From assembly GCA_963748925.1 (NCBI GenBank), contig CAVVKG010000007.1, positions 496,001 through 560,000 of the forward strand: a stretch of DNA of 64,000 nucleotides, in the 5' to 3' direction. Positions 53,053 to 62,285 of the stretch are shown piece after piece. Both the position numbers and the translations under genes were made by a program. Every line of letters starts with the position of its first letter. The stretch's first letter is position 1. This stretch comes from Cryomorpha sp963748925. GTDB lineage: Bacteria > Bacteroidota > Bacteroidia > Flavobacteriales_D > Cryomorphaceae. The notes beneath the pieces are model-generated. The model made no database searches and was not told the DNA's origin. It saw only the letters and a program-made list of their open reading frames with translations.

Positions 53053-56010
53053 TTACGGTAATGGAGCATTCGCACCACCTTGACCAAAGGCCGCATTCAA
53101 GCCAGAAAAGTCAGCAATGTTAATTGTACCGCTACAGTTAAAGTCGGCATATAGATTGTAGTTGGCATCGCCTTCCACAGATCCAAATGCAGCATTTAAC
53201 CCTGAGAAGTCAGCAATATTAATGGTGTTACTGTCATTTGCATCACCACCTGTAATATTTCCAAATTCAACAGTGCTTCCACCCGATCCGGTTATAACAT
53301 TTGCTAGACCTTTGTTAAGGAAGCCCGGCACATCAACAATGATGTCATAGGTACCAAGAAGCACATTAGGAATAGTGAAGTCACCCTCAGTGTTTACAGT
53401 AGTCGTATAGGTAGCAGCCACCGTAGCAGTGTTTACCAAGTAGAAAGTAACGGTCGATTCGCGATCATCGCAATTTGCATTCCAACCAACAGACCCATTA
53501 AAGGATACAACACCGACACATTCACAGTCTTCGGTTATTATATCATTTTCAGTATTTGCATTGCCGTCATCGCAGGCCTCGCCAATTTGACCATATAGAA
53601 GAGGACAATTATCATCTACATCGCATACACCATCTTCGTCAGAATCAGGGAGAACGGTAACATCAATATTGTTTGATGACACTGCGTCGCAGCCATCTTC
53701 GGTAGTGGCTGTTACTGTATAGTTCCCACCGTCGGCAACCTCGATAGTTTGGCCTGAGGCTCCATTGCTCCATTCATAGCTGTCAAATCCTGCTGTAGCA
53801 GAAAGTGTAATGCTTTCGCCTTCACAAAAAGTAGTTTCATCATCAGTAGAAATAGAAACCGCAGGCACATCAAATACGCCAATTACTACTTCTTCTGATA
53901 GACCATCGCAGCCATTTACATCGTATCCGGCAACAACGTATGTGCCCGGCTCTGAAGCAAGATAAATTTGAGTTGTGCCTACTTCAACGCCATTTCGCAA
54001 CCAACTATAGGCGCTCAATCCTGCAGTAGCAGTTAAAAGCACAGATTCTCCAGGGCAAATATCTGTTGGGCCGTCGGCAGAAATGGCGACTTCAGGAGCA
54101 TTGGCACAAAAATTTCCAAGAGAATAAGAACCACAATATAGATAACGATCTAGTGCGACATAATAATCCCCGGCAACAGTTATTGTTCTGGTAAAGTTGT
54201 AGCTACCGGGAGGGTAATATGCATTTTGGATTTCGTTTCCAGCTGAATCATACAAACGGAAATAGGTAATTAAGCTTTCTGTCATATCCACTTTTATGTC
54301 CAAATCAAAAGGAACCTGAACCACATTAAACTTATAGTAATCATACTCATCCGTTCCCGTATCGGTATCATAAAAGCCCAAATGTCCTTCATTTACGCTT
54401 GATGTTGGAACCGAAGAAGCCGCTTCAAGAGTCTCATTATCGCCAGAATCATTGCCATAAGTTAATGCTGTAGCACTAAAATTCAGGGTATATCCACCAC
54501 AGTAAAGATATTGGTCAATATTGACATAAACAGTGTCTTCAGCCAAGCAGTTAACTGTAACAAGCGTTGTATCACCAGAAGAATAACTATTAGCGTACTC
54601 AAAGTTATTCTTGTCCTTAACGCGCGCATAAAAAATGGGTTGCGAATCTGAATCTCTTACAACCCTAAACGTATAATTTCCATCTCTGGTAAGAACAACT
54701 CCAAAATAATCATTTTCGTCGAGGTCATTGTCGGTATCGAAATAACCAATATGACCGGATACAGATTCTCCTTCAGAGATAAATTGAGAAACATTTTCTA
54801 TACTGCTATTGTCCTCATTATCATTAGCCGTTCCCGATGGAGTGGTATTTTCAAAACTCAAGGTATATCCGCCGCAACCGCTATATCTGTCAATATCGAC
54901 ATATACCGTATCAGCCGCAAGGCAATTTACAGTAACCAAAGTCGTATCGCCGTAAGAATAATTATTTGCGTATTCATTGTTAATCTTTCCTTTTACACGT
55001 GTATAAAATAGGGGTGCAGAACTTTGATTTCTAATAACCTTGAAAGTATAATTTCCATCTTCGGGTAGTACTACGCCAAAATAATCATGCTCGTCGAAGT
55101 CAATATCAGTATCATAATATCCAATATGACCGGAAACAGATTCGCCTTCAGAGATAAATTGAGAAACATTTTCTATGCTGCTATTGTCCTCAATATCATT
55201 AGTTGTCCCTGATGGGGTGGTGTTTTCAAAACTTAAAGTATAGCCACCACATCCACTATATATATCAATATTGACATATACCGTATCAGCCGCAAGGCAA
55301 TTTACAGTAACTAAAGTCGTATCGCCGTAAGAATAATTATTTGTGTATTCATTATTAATCTTTCCTTTTACACGTGTGTAAAAATTGGGGGCATAGCTTT
55401 GGTCTCTGATAACCTTAAAAGTATAATTTCCATCTTCGGGTAGTATAATACCAAAGTAGTCGTGCTCATCATATCCTAAATCTGTATCATAATAACCAAT
55501 GTGACCCGTTACACTTTGTCCAGCGGAAATAAATTGAGTAACATTTTCAATACTCCCATTGTCTTCGGTATCGTTGCCAATAGAAGAGCCTGCTATGGAA
55601 GTAATAAACGAATAACTACCTGCACCTTGATAATGGTCTATTCGCACAGCAAAGGTATCAGCAGCCATGCAATATTTAGTAACGCTAGTGGTGTTTCCTT
55701 CTGACGCAAAGAGCTGAACACCTCCAGCCCCTAACTTGTCATAAACAACTATATACGCAGCAAGCCCTGCGCCAATATCTACAGAGACGGTAATGTCACC
55801 ATCACTCGGTGCCACGATTAGATAATAGTCATCCAGATCGCCAACAGGCGCCTGATTGAGCGAACCGCTGACCGTTACGCCAAAAGCGGCGTTTTCGGCA
55901 GTGGCCAAGTCATTGTTGGGTTCGGTATCTGCATAGCTTTGCAGACCGAAACAGAAAAATGCCAAAATAAGTATTACCCATCCTGGTTTGGTTGTAAGCA
56001 TCTTTTTCAT
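53053..56010 (-). CDS. Secreted multi-PPC-domain protein with Ig-like, TSP3 and dockerin modules
   Basis: 985 residues. Signal peptide MKKMLTTKPGWVILILAFFC onward to SYA. Five or six PPC (bacterial pre-peptidase C-terminal) domains of about 125 residues each with signature EDNSSIENVSQFISEGESVS, HIGYYDTDIDFDEHDYFGVV and VNCLAADTVYV. Then two Ig/PKD-like domains (ISADGPTDICPGESVLLTAT; TFCEGESITLSATAGFDSYE), a calcium-binding TSP3 unit (DSDEDGVCDVDDNCPLLYGQ), and the shared C-terminal module with calcium loops DANDSNTINIAD and DFNCSGTINIAD. No peptidase domain is present, so it is probably an adhesive or binding protein. It is the third of three genes in a row with this module. Confidence 0.87.
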   Translation of the reverse strand: MKKMLTTKPGWVILILAFFCFGLQSYADTEPNNDLATAENAAFGVTVSGSLNQAPVGDLDDYYLIVAPSDGDITVSVDIGAGLAAYIVVYDKLGAGGVQLFASEGNTTSVTKYCMAADTFAVRIDHYQGAGSYSFITSIAGSSIGNDTEDNGSIENVTQFISAGQSVTGHIGYYDTDLGYDEHDYFGIILPEDGNYTFKVIRDQSYAPNFYTRVKGKINNEYTNNYSYGDTTLVTVNCLAADTVYVNIDIYSGCGGYTLSFENTTPSGTTNDIEDNSSIENVSQFISEGESVSGHIGYYDTDIDFDEHDYFGVVLPEDGNYTFKVIRNQSSAPLFYTRVKGKINNEYANNYSYGDTTLVTVNCLAADTVYVDIDRYSGCGGYTLSFENTTPSGTANDNEDNSSIENVSQFISEGESVSGHIGYFDTDNDLDENDYFGVVLTRDGNYTFRVVRDSDSQPIFYARVKDKNNFEYANSYSSGDTTLVTVNCLAEDTVYVNIDQYLYCGGYTLNFSATALTYGNDSGDNETLEAASSVPTSSVNEGHLGFYDTDTGTDEYDYYKFNVVQVPFDLDIKVDMTESLITYFRLYDSAGNEIQNAYYPPGSYNFTRTITVAGDYYVALDRYLYCGSYSLGNFCANAPEVAISADGPTDICPGESVLLTATAGLSAYSWLRNGVEVGTTQIYLASEPGTYVVAGYDVNGCDGLSEEVVIGVFDVPAVSISTDDETTFCEGESITLSATAGFDSYEWSNGASGQTIEVADGGNYTVTATTEDGCDAVSSNNIDVTVLPDSDEDGVCDVDDNCPLLYGQIGEACDDGNANTENDIITEDCECVGVVSFNGSVGWNANCDDRESTVTFYLVNTATVAATYTTTVNTEGDFTIPNVLLGTYDIIVDVPGFLNKGLANVITGSGGSTVEFGNITGGDANDSNTINIADFSGLNAAFGSVEGDANYNLYADFNCSGTINIADFSGLNAAFGQGGANAPLP
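54450..55590. repeat. About 375-base tandem repeats coding the PPC domains
   Basis: Three near-identical units of about 125 codons. For example the stretch agagataaattgagaaac recurs at about 54773 and 55148, with most differences at third positions, so the PPC repeats expanded recently by duplication. Confidence 0.8.
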
Positions 56011-56488
56011 AAGTGGTAATTTAAATTAGTTAATACGCAATCAACTGAAAACAAAAGCCTTTTGAAGTTGCTTTAGAACAGTTGGTCGTGAAATATCACT
56101 TACTTATCGATACAAATAAAAAAGGTGAACACATCATTCAATTGGTAGATGGCAAAATATAACAGACAATTACTTTTAGACAGCTATTAATTTGAGTTCG
56201 ATTATAAAAAGGAAGTTCAGATTTTTATATAATTCGATAACCAAGTCTCTAAACGAAACTCGAAGGCATGGCCGTGCCGGGGAATAGTAAACTAGCAATG
56301 CATTGACTGAGGTATCTATGTTTTTTTAAGACCTTGAGGAAAAGAGGTCACTCGATATAGCTGAGATGACTGCTCTCGTTCGATTGAATCTATGGTTACC
56401 TATAAAAATCCCCTATGACAGTTTGGTACTTATAATGCATTAATGCACAGTATTCTTAGAGGAATTTGCTTATTGATAAGAAAAGCCT
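56011..56488. other. Intergenic region, no gene seen
   Basis: 478 bases. No coding frame or strong structure was recognised; it must carry the promoter of the PPC-repeat gene (start 56010) on the minus strand and the 3' end signals of the transporter gene ending at 56489. Confidence 0.5.
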
Positions 56489-57865
56489 CTATTTGGGCCA
56501 GACATCAATAAACTCGGGTAAAGCGAGTAAAATCATAGAAGCGAGAATAAAAATAACCATCAACTTCCAAATCCACTTCATCCACACATTGTAAGGAATT
56601 TTTCCAATAGCGAGTATACCCATTGTAACTCCACTTGTGGGGATAATTAAATTGAGCAAACCATCACCAAACTGGAAGGCGAGCACAGCAGTTTGTCTAT
56701 GGATGCTCAATAAATCAGCCAGAGGAGTCATAATAGGCATGGTGATGGCTGCCTGTCCTGAGCCCGAAGGAATAAAAATATTTATAAAACCCTGCACCAA
56801 AAACATGATTTGTACACTGACATAATTTGGGAAATCGCCCACTGCATTCGACATCGCATAGAGGACGGTGTCAATTATTTTTCCGTCTTCGGCTATTACC
56901 AAAACACCTTTAGAAAGACCAATAATTATTGCCGCTACAAGCATGTCTTTAGCACCCACCGTGAATGCCGAAACAGTCTCTGAAATTTTCATTCGGGTAA
57001 TCACCGCAGCGACTAAACCAAGTGCAATAAAAAGTGCCGAAATCTCATCTATGTACCATCCCCAGTAGTTAGAGCCATACATAAGTAATCCTATGGCTAT
57101 GGCAAAAAGTATCAAAACTATTTTGCGCCCTGTATTAAAAGGTGCATCCTTGAGTGCGTGAGGCTCAGAATCCGTCTCTGCTTTAAATCCAAAATCAGGA
57201 TTCTTTTCAAGCTTAAACACATAAGACATAACAAATGCAATGGCAATAATGGTAAATACTGTCCACACAATCCATCGATAGCCTGCACCGCTGCCCACAG
57301 GCAACTCAGAAATACCTTGAGCAATACCTACGGTGAACGGATTAATAACAGCTCCTGCAAAACCTGCTCCCGCACCAATAAATGGAATAGCTATTCCTAC
57401 AATATTATCATAACCCATGCTTTGAGCCAGCGGAATGGTAATAAGAATGAAAACGAGTCCTTCTTCAGACATTCCGAAAGTACTACCTGCCAAAGAGAAA
57501 AATACCATAAGCAAGGGAATAATAAGATGTCTCATCCCCGGATTTCTTTGCGCGTATTTGAGTACAGAGCCCAATCCGGCATCAAGAGCGCCTGTAGCAG
57601 ATAGTATTGAAAATGCCCCTCCTACCAAAAGCACAAATGCAATTATATGAGCTGCTCCTACAATTCCTTTTATAGGAGCCATCAGTAAATCACCAACCCC
57701 TTGTGGGTTTGCCTCCAATGATTGATAAGTACCGGCTACTACAACCGTTTTATCATCAATTACCTGTCTGGCATATTCGCCAGATGGAACTATCCAGGTA
57801 AGTACAACAAAAAGCAATAAAACGGCCGAGATGATGACAATAGCATCAGGGGATTTTTTTAACAC
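56489..57865 (-). CDS. YfcC-type inner-membrane transporter
   Basis: 458 residues from a GTG start (LKKSPDAIVIISAVLLLFVV). About 12 membrane segments. The family motifs TWIVPSGEYAR, FFSLAGSTFGMSEEGLVFIL, FIGAGAGFAGAVINPFTVGI and FIPSGSGQAAITMPIMTPLA match the YfcC/ArcD-like group of C4-dicarboxylate or amino-acid transporters (DcuC superfamily). The two SG-rich re-entrant motifs are intact. Substrate cannot be told from sequence. The gene stands alone, with no enzymes beside it. Confidence 0.9.
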   Translation of the reverse strand: MLKKSPDAIVIISAVLLLFVVLTWIVPSGEYARQVIDDKTVVVAGTYQSLEANPQGVGDLLMAPIKGIVGAAHIIAFVLLVGGAFSILSATGALDAGLGSVLKYAQRNPGMRHLIIPLLMVFFSLAGSTFGMSEEGLVFILITIPLAQSMGYDNIVGIAIPFIGAGAGFAGAVINPFTVGIAQGISELPVGSGAGYRWIVWTVFTIIAIAFVMSYVFKLEKNPDFGFKAETDSEPHALKDAPFNTGRKIVLILFAIAIGLLMYGSNYWGWYIDEISALFIALGLVAAVITRMKISETVSAFTVGAKDMLVAAIIIGLSKGVLVIAEDGKIIDTVLYAMSNAVGDFPNYVSVQIMFLVQGFINIFIPSGSGQAAITMPIMTPLADLLSIHRQTAVLAFQFGDGLLNLIIPTSGVTMGILAIGKIPYNVWMKWIWKLMVIFILASMILLALPEFIDVWPK

Positions 57866-58019
57866 TTATCGAAGTTTAATAAATGGTGAAGAATTACTTT
57901 TTTCTCAGAGCGAAATATCCAGTTATAAGACCTGCCAGGTCGCCTTGGATCATTTAATGAATGACATATTGCGCCATGAGGCTCACAAAGGGCAAAAAGA
58001 GAAGCTTTCATTCTACCTG

Positions 58020-58040
58020 GCTTTTAAATGCTTTAAAAGC
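58020..58040. repeat. Perfect AT-rich inverted repeat
   Basis: GCTTTTAAA and TTTAAAAGC around TGC, in the spacer between the minus-strand genes ending at 58099 and starting at 57865. It may help end the upstream transcript, but has no T-tract. Confidence 0.35.
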
Positions 58041-58098
58041 TGCCAAGTTAAAGGATATCTTAGAAACAGGAATTGAAACTATAAATTATCCTTTGATT

Positions 58099-59578
58099 TT
58101 AACGTTTCATTGGTGGTCCTTTCGGCTTGTCATCTTTCTTCATTCCGAAGGTGAGATTGATACCCACATTCACCCTAACATCCTGAGGATTGGTGAAATA
58201 AATGAGTTTTGTCTGGTCATCCGGATTGTTTTTATCGACAATTGTAACAGACGTATAATTCGTAAATCTAAGGTTCTCTGCTAGACAGTAAATTTGAAAT
58301 GGCCCGGCGTTTAAAGAAAGACCGGCACCTATGGTTCCTGAGAACCCTGCCCTCTTCGAAAAATGTATATCGGCCTGAATAGCTTTCCAAAGTTTTTGGT
58401 TGTAACCAATGCTAAGGCTGAATGGCACTTCGCTTTGACCAATTCCATGGTAAAAACTTGCCCAGGCCTTCCCTGTAAACTTCTCTTTAGAAAGCACTTC
58501 GTAGCTGGCAGCATACCTAAAATATCCGTTAAGCGAGGTGGTAAAAGCTTCATCGGTACGTTCAAAATTATAAGTATCTTCAAGATCGTCTAAAAGCGTA
58601 TCTAACTTGTCCTGAAAAGAATCGCTAAAACTTTGTCCTTCGGTGAAAATAAACTCAGTAAGGTCTATACCATTATAAGCAAAGTTGGCGTCATCGGTAC
58701 CGTAATTTGCCACATCCGACTTCCATTTGATAAATCCGATGTCATTTGCAGAAAACTCAAGCTGTAATTTTTCAATAGGTCGGTAAACTGCGCCGATGTC
58801 GGCACCGAAACCAGTATTTTTTAGTCCCAGAAGATACGAGCTTAAATTGTTGTGAATACCTTCGTCTTCACCGTTTACAGAACCATAAATTCCAGACGTA
58901 TTGATGAGCAAACTACCTGAAGTCTGTAAGTCGTACGTAACAGGATCTGTACGCATTTTAAGAGTCGATTGTTCTGTTTGAATCCGCTCCATTCCGTATA
59001 GGTATTTCCCGGTAAACCCAAACGACCATTTCTCATTGAGCTGATAATTGTAGCCTATTGCATATTCTCGAAAATGAATCGCGTCCAGACTCAGACCACT
59101 CAGATTTACGGTATTGTCATCAAATTCATGCTCACCGGCATTTCCGTATACAGCCAGGTAAAAAAGGTCTTTTGGTAGAGTTAAACCTATCTGGACTCGC
59201 TCTGACTGCTCTGGCATGAAGGTAGTGTTTGCCAAATCCATAACCAAAATGAATAAGCTCAAAAGCCAGGTTTTGCCCGAGGAATGCATCATCGTCAATA
59301 TTGTTTAAAATGTCTTCAGCGTTGATTGTCGCAGTTCCATTTCCGTCGGTATTAATAAATCTGTCGGGCGTGAACCAATTGTTTCCATGATCAAAGTAAA
59401 CCTGGCTTAACCCGGGAATTCCAATATTCACCTTACCCTGAGGTCTCAGAGCAGGATTAGCATATACAGACTGAGGTAAGAAATCAAAAATTCCAACCTG
59501 GCCACTCTGTTGAGCAAAACTCGCCTGGTAAGTAAAAAGTAGAAAACCGAAAATTAAAATCGTTCCTTTATTCATCAT
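58099..59578 (-). pseudogene. DUF5723 family protein, one frameshift
   Basis: About 492 residues if one C is removed near 59221 (join GFGKHYFMPEQSERVQIGLT). Start ATG 59576-59578 with signal peptide GTILIFGFLLFTYQASFAQ. The opening GQVGIFDFLPQSVYANPALR (NPA motif) and repeated beta-strands, e.g. WSFGFTGKYLYGMER, AGFSGTIGAGLSLNA and VGINLTFGMKK, indicate an outer-membrane barrel of the PorP/DUF5723 type. Function is unknown. It overlaps the stop of the lipoprotein gene upstream by about 11 bases, so the two are coexpressed. Confidence 0.82.
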
Positions 59579-61199
59579 TCCTAAAGTTTAGAGTTGCTTT
59601 TGCTCCAAGCTTTACGTCAAAGGCATCATTGGAAAATAGCCTGATGGGATAATCGCCATTACCTGAGGTGTTTCCATAAATAGATATAATCATCTGAGAG
59701 GCATTTTCCAGAGCGAGAATTCTTGACTTCGGAATAGATATATCCGTAATAGTCTTTGTTTTTCCTATAGCCCTTCCGTATTCGGGATCGCCAGGCGGTA
59801 CGGAAAGATTAACCGGCGCAGAGGCATAAATAAGGTCGGGGTTTTCAAAAAGAGCATCGATTTGGTTAAATACAGAATCAGTAAAAATTATCTGCACTCC
59901 GGCGTCAATTGGAAAACCATTGTCAACAATTAGGCGAATATCAAGTGCTTCAATTTCACTAATGTCTTCAATATCTTTAATCAAATCGCCCAAATTGAGC
60001 GCAGTGGTGTCAATTAATTGAAAATCGGCAATTGATCCGTAAATAGGTACTTCCACTTCAAAATTAATTCTCAACTCATTTTCATTGGTTACAAAGGCAT
60101 TTTGAGTATCCTCGGGATTAATAGAGAGCCCCACATCCGCCATAAGGTTATTGGGTCCAAAAGCAAGGAAATCTGAGACCGTAGGAGTCATCATATCATT
60201 GAAGATAGTTAAGGTAGAATAGGCCACTTCTCCGTTTTGCGGTGCTGCCGATATAGGAGACAACTGACTTATATTTGCGCCAGAAACAGAGAGGGTCTCA
60301 TCATCCACGTTGGTTCCAATGAACTCGTAAATTTCCAACCCGAGACCCAGGCCAAACTCATTTTCAAAATTCAAGTTTATCCGCGGGTCTTCCAGGCGCA
60401 CGCGAGTTACACTTGGATCATCAAAGAGGGAAATTGAAATATTCTCATTATCTAAATTTATTACACGCGGAGCAATATAGCCTCCCGCATTTTTCATGGA
60501 AAAATCGTTCAAGTACACATCAAAATAAATTGGTGCTGAACTGCCTGATCCTTGGCTGGTAAGCGTTATTTCATACTCAATTCTCAGTCCGTTTGAGATT
60601 GAAGCATTATTAGTAAATAGAATCCTTAGATCTTCAAAATTCAATTGGTTCTCAACCGAAATAGGTGGCACTGCATCAGAAAAATTGTGAATTATTGCAT
60701 CCGTATTATCCGCATTTACTATTTTAAAGAATCCTGAGATAGGAAAACTGCCCTCGGTATTGATGTTGAGACCCAGGATACCTGTTTCGAAAGTAATCGA
60801 ATCAAGTCGATCTCCTTCATTTGATTCAAATTCGTATGATTCAACGCCCTGAACTGTCACCGATCCAAAATCAATTAGTTCATTAAATTCAAGCGTAGAC
60901 AAGTTTATAGTATCCTTATATTCTTGGTGTTCAACATCGAGAAGTTCGCCTGCACTGAGCGGATCAAGCGTATCGCGATAAATCACCGATATGCTTCCAT
61001 TCTCACCAACACTTACCAATCCTTCTTCATCAAAATTATCAATAAGTCGGGCTGCAAGTACGGTTACGTTGGCTATTGGAACACCAAATTCGGGTTGAAT
61101 ACCGTAATCAAAATTATTGACTTCAATCTCTTCCTTTACACATGAATTGAATGCAAAGAGAAGCAGCAATGCAGCCGCTAAAAGTTTTAATGATTTCAT
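59568..61199 (-). CDS. Lipoprotein of unknown function
   Basis: 543 residues. A lipobox is plain: MKSLKLLAAALLLLFAFNSC, with the lipidated Cys at position 20. The rest is a beta-rich exterior domain (FGVPIANVTVLAARLIDNFD ... RDTLDPLSAGELLDVEHQEY; ISVENQLNFEDLRILFTNNA). No known enzyme motif. In Bacteroidota a lipoprotein of this kind is often encoded just before a DUF5723 barrel; they may form a complex in the outer membrane, which is inference from the overlap. Confidence 0.88.
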   Translation of the reverse strand: MKSLKLLAAALLLLFAFNSCVKEEIEVNNFDYGIQPEFGVPIANVTVLAARLIDNFDEEGLVSVGENGSISVIYRDTLDPLSAGELLDVEHQEYKDTINLSTLEFNELIDFGSVTVQGVESYEFESNEGDRLDSITFETGILGLNINTEGSFPISGFFKIVNADNTDAIIHNFSDAVPPISVENQLNFEDLRILFTNNASISNGLRIEYEITLTSQGSGSSAPIYFDVYLNDFSMKNAGGYIAPRVINLDNENISISLFDDPSVTRVRLEDPRINLNFENEFGLGLGLEIYEFIGTNVDDETLSVSGANISQLSPISAAPQNGEVAYSTLTIFNDMMTPTVSDFLAFGPNNLMADVGLSINPEDTQNAFVTNENELRINFEVEVPIYGSIADFQLIDTTALNLGDLIKDIEDISEIEALDIRLIVDNGFPIDAGVQIIFTDSVFNQIDALFENPDLIYASAPVNLSVPPGDPEYGRAIGKTKTITDISIPKSRILALENASQMIISIYGNTSGNGDYPIRLFSNDAFDVKLGAKATLNFRNDE

Positions 61200-61805
61200 T
61201 AGAGAGGTTATAAAGGGTGCTTTACTTTAAAGGTTGTTACGCTAAAATTTTGATTTAGGTTGCCTAAAAATAAGAACATTATACCAACCTATCGTCTTAA
61301 CAACACATTGGTGAACCATTTTTTTTCAGGCAACCGAAACTTGCCATTTAATATTCGTACCGATATTCCTTTTGGCTGAATTTAAAAACTACTCTTACAG
61401 CGGGCACACCCTGCCCCGCCAAGTTTTGAGGAATAGCAGATAAAATGGGAAGTGTAGAAATTGGCAACGAGGCAAATTTCATTCATACGACAAGAGACCT
61501 TTTTGATGTGAGAACCATTACTGTGAAAGGCTTGTGGTTGAAAGGAGAATTGATAATAGTTCCATCCTGCAAAAGGAATTATTCCAAAAATATGGTAAAA
61601 AGTATTCTGAATGATTTAAACAAAACCCATCTTAAATTGTCTTACTGTTAAGCTGATGAAAATAATTTTCCCGCTCATTTAAAAGCGAGGTTAAGCTGAA
61701 AACAAAACCGGAGATTTTTTTAATGCTATTGGTTTTGAAAATGTTAGCGCGGGAATTAAAAAAGGAGAAAATATTGGTTTTTTTTACTAGATAAATAAGG
61801 TAGTT
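61200..61805. other. Long spacer with no convincing gene
   Basis: About 600 bases. A 68-codon frame at 61445-61651 has no recognisable domain and uneven composition, so I do not call it. The last 150 bases are AT-rich and lead into the HNH gene. It may contain remnants of a lost gene. Confidence 0.45.
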
Positions 61806-62285
61806 ATGAGCAAAAAGAAAGTAGAAGAAGAGAAATGGGTATTAATGACCGAGCTCAACGGAGAGCCTTTACTGCATCATTTTAAGCTCAGTAATTTTGG
61901 TAATGTAGTTAAAATAAAAAAAGGTACAGGTTCTGAAATTCCGTTTGAACCAAAAAATATTGGAGGATATAAATACATTTCCTTTACTACACTCAATAAA
62001 ACCCGAGAAACCATTTATCTACATCGCCTTGTAGCCGAGTTTTTTGTGGAAGCTACTAATGAGGAAGATATATTTGTCTTGCATAAAAACTACGATCGGG
62101 ACAACAACCGATTTGACAATTTAAAGTGGGTAACGAGCAAGGAGTTTTATAAGCACCGCGCTGCAAAAGCTGGGCGGAAACCAAAAACTGCTAAAACTGA
62201 AGCTTTTCTGGACAACGTTCCGGAACAACTTGAATACAAAAAATCCAACCTGCGAAAGATCCTGGCTGAGTTCTCAGGAGCCTAA
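61806..62285 (+). CDS. Standalone NUMOD4/HNH-like nuclease-fold protein
   Basis: 159 residues. The N-terminal half resembles a NUMOD4 DNA-binding motif (LSNFGNVVKIKKGTG ... YISFTTLNKTRETIYLHRLV); the HNH-like core has HRLVAEFFV, then the second part FVLHKNYDRDNNRFDNLKWV, with conserved H, N and N. A Lys-rich C-terminal tail follows. Such proteins are usually homing endonucleases, but this one is not inside an intron or intein, and its neighbours are housekeeping genes. Whether it cuts DNA is not clear. Its last codon overlaps the trpS stop on the other strand by 4 bases. Confidence 0.8.
   Translation: MSKKKVEEEKWVLMTELNGEPLLHHFKLSNFGNVVKIKKGTGSEIPFEPKNIGGYKYISFTTLNKTRETIYLHRLVAEFFVEATNEEDIFVLHKNYDRDNNRFDNLKWVTSKEFYKHRAAKAGRKPKTAKTEAFLDNVPEQLEYKKSNLRKILAEFSGA

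Noticed and set aside
54450..55590. Regular repeats considered as a CRISPR array
   Set aside because: Period of about 375 bases, in-frame with PPC domains, and no short palindromic repeats with unique spacers.
57158..57650. Plus-strand frames opposite the YfcC transporter
   Set aside because: Low-complexity Asn/Arg/Ser products antisense to a well-supported membrane protein.
57831..58076. Short plus-strand frame between the transporter and DUF5723 genes
   Set aside because: Overlaps the transporter start and an inverted repeat; no recognisable product.
61445..61651. 68-codon frame on the plus strand
   Set aside because: No domain, no promoter box, no conserved start; could be chance in a 600-base spacer.
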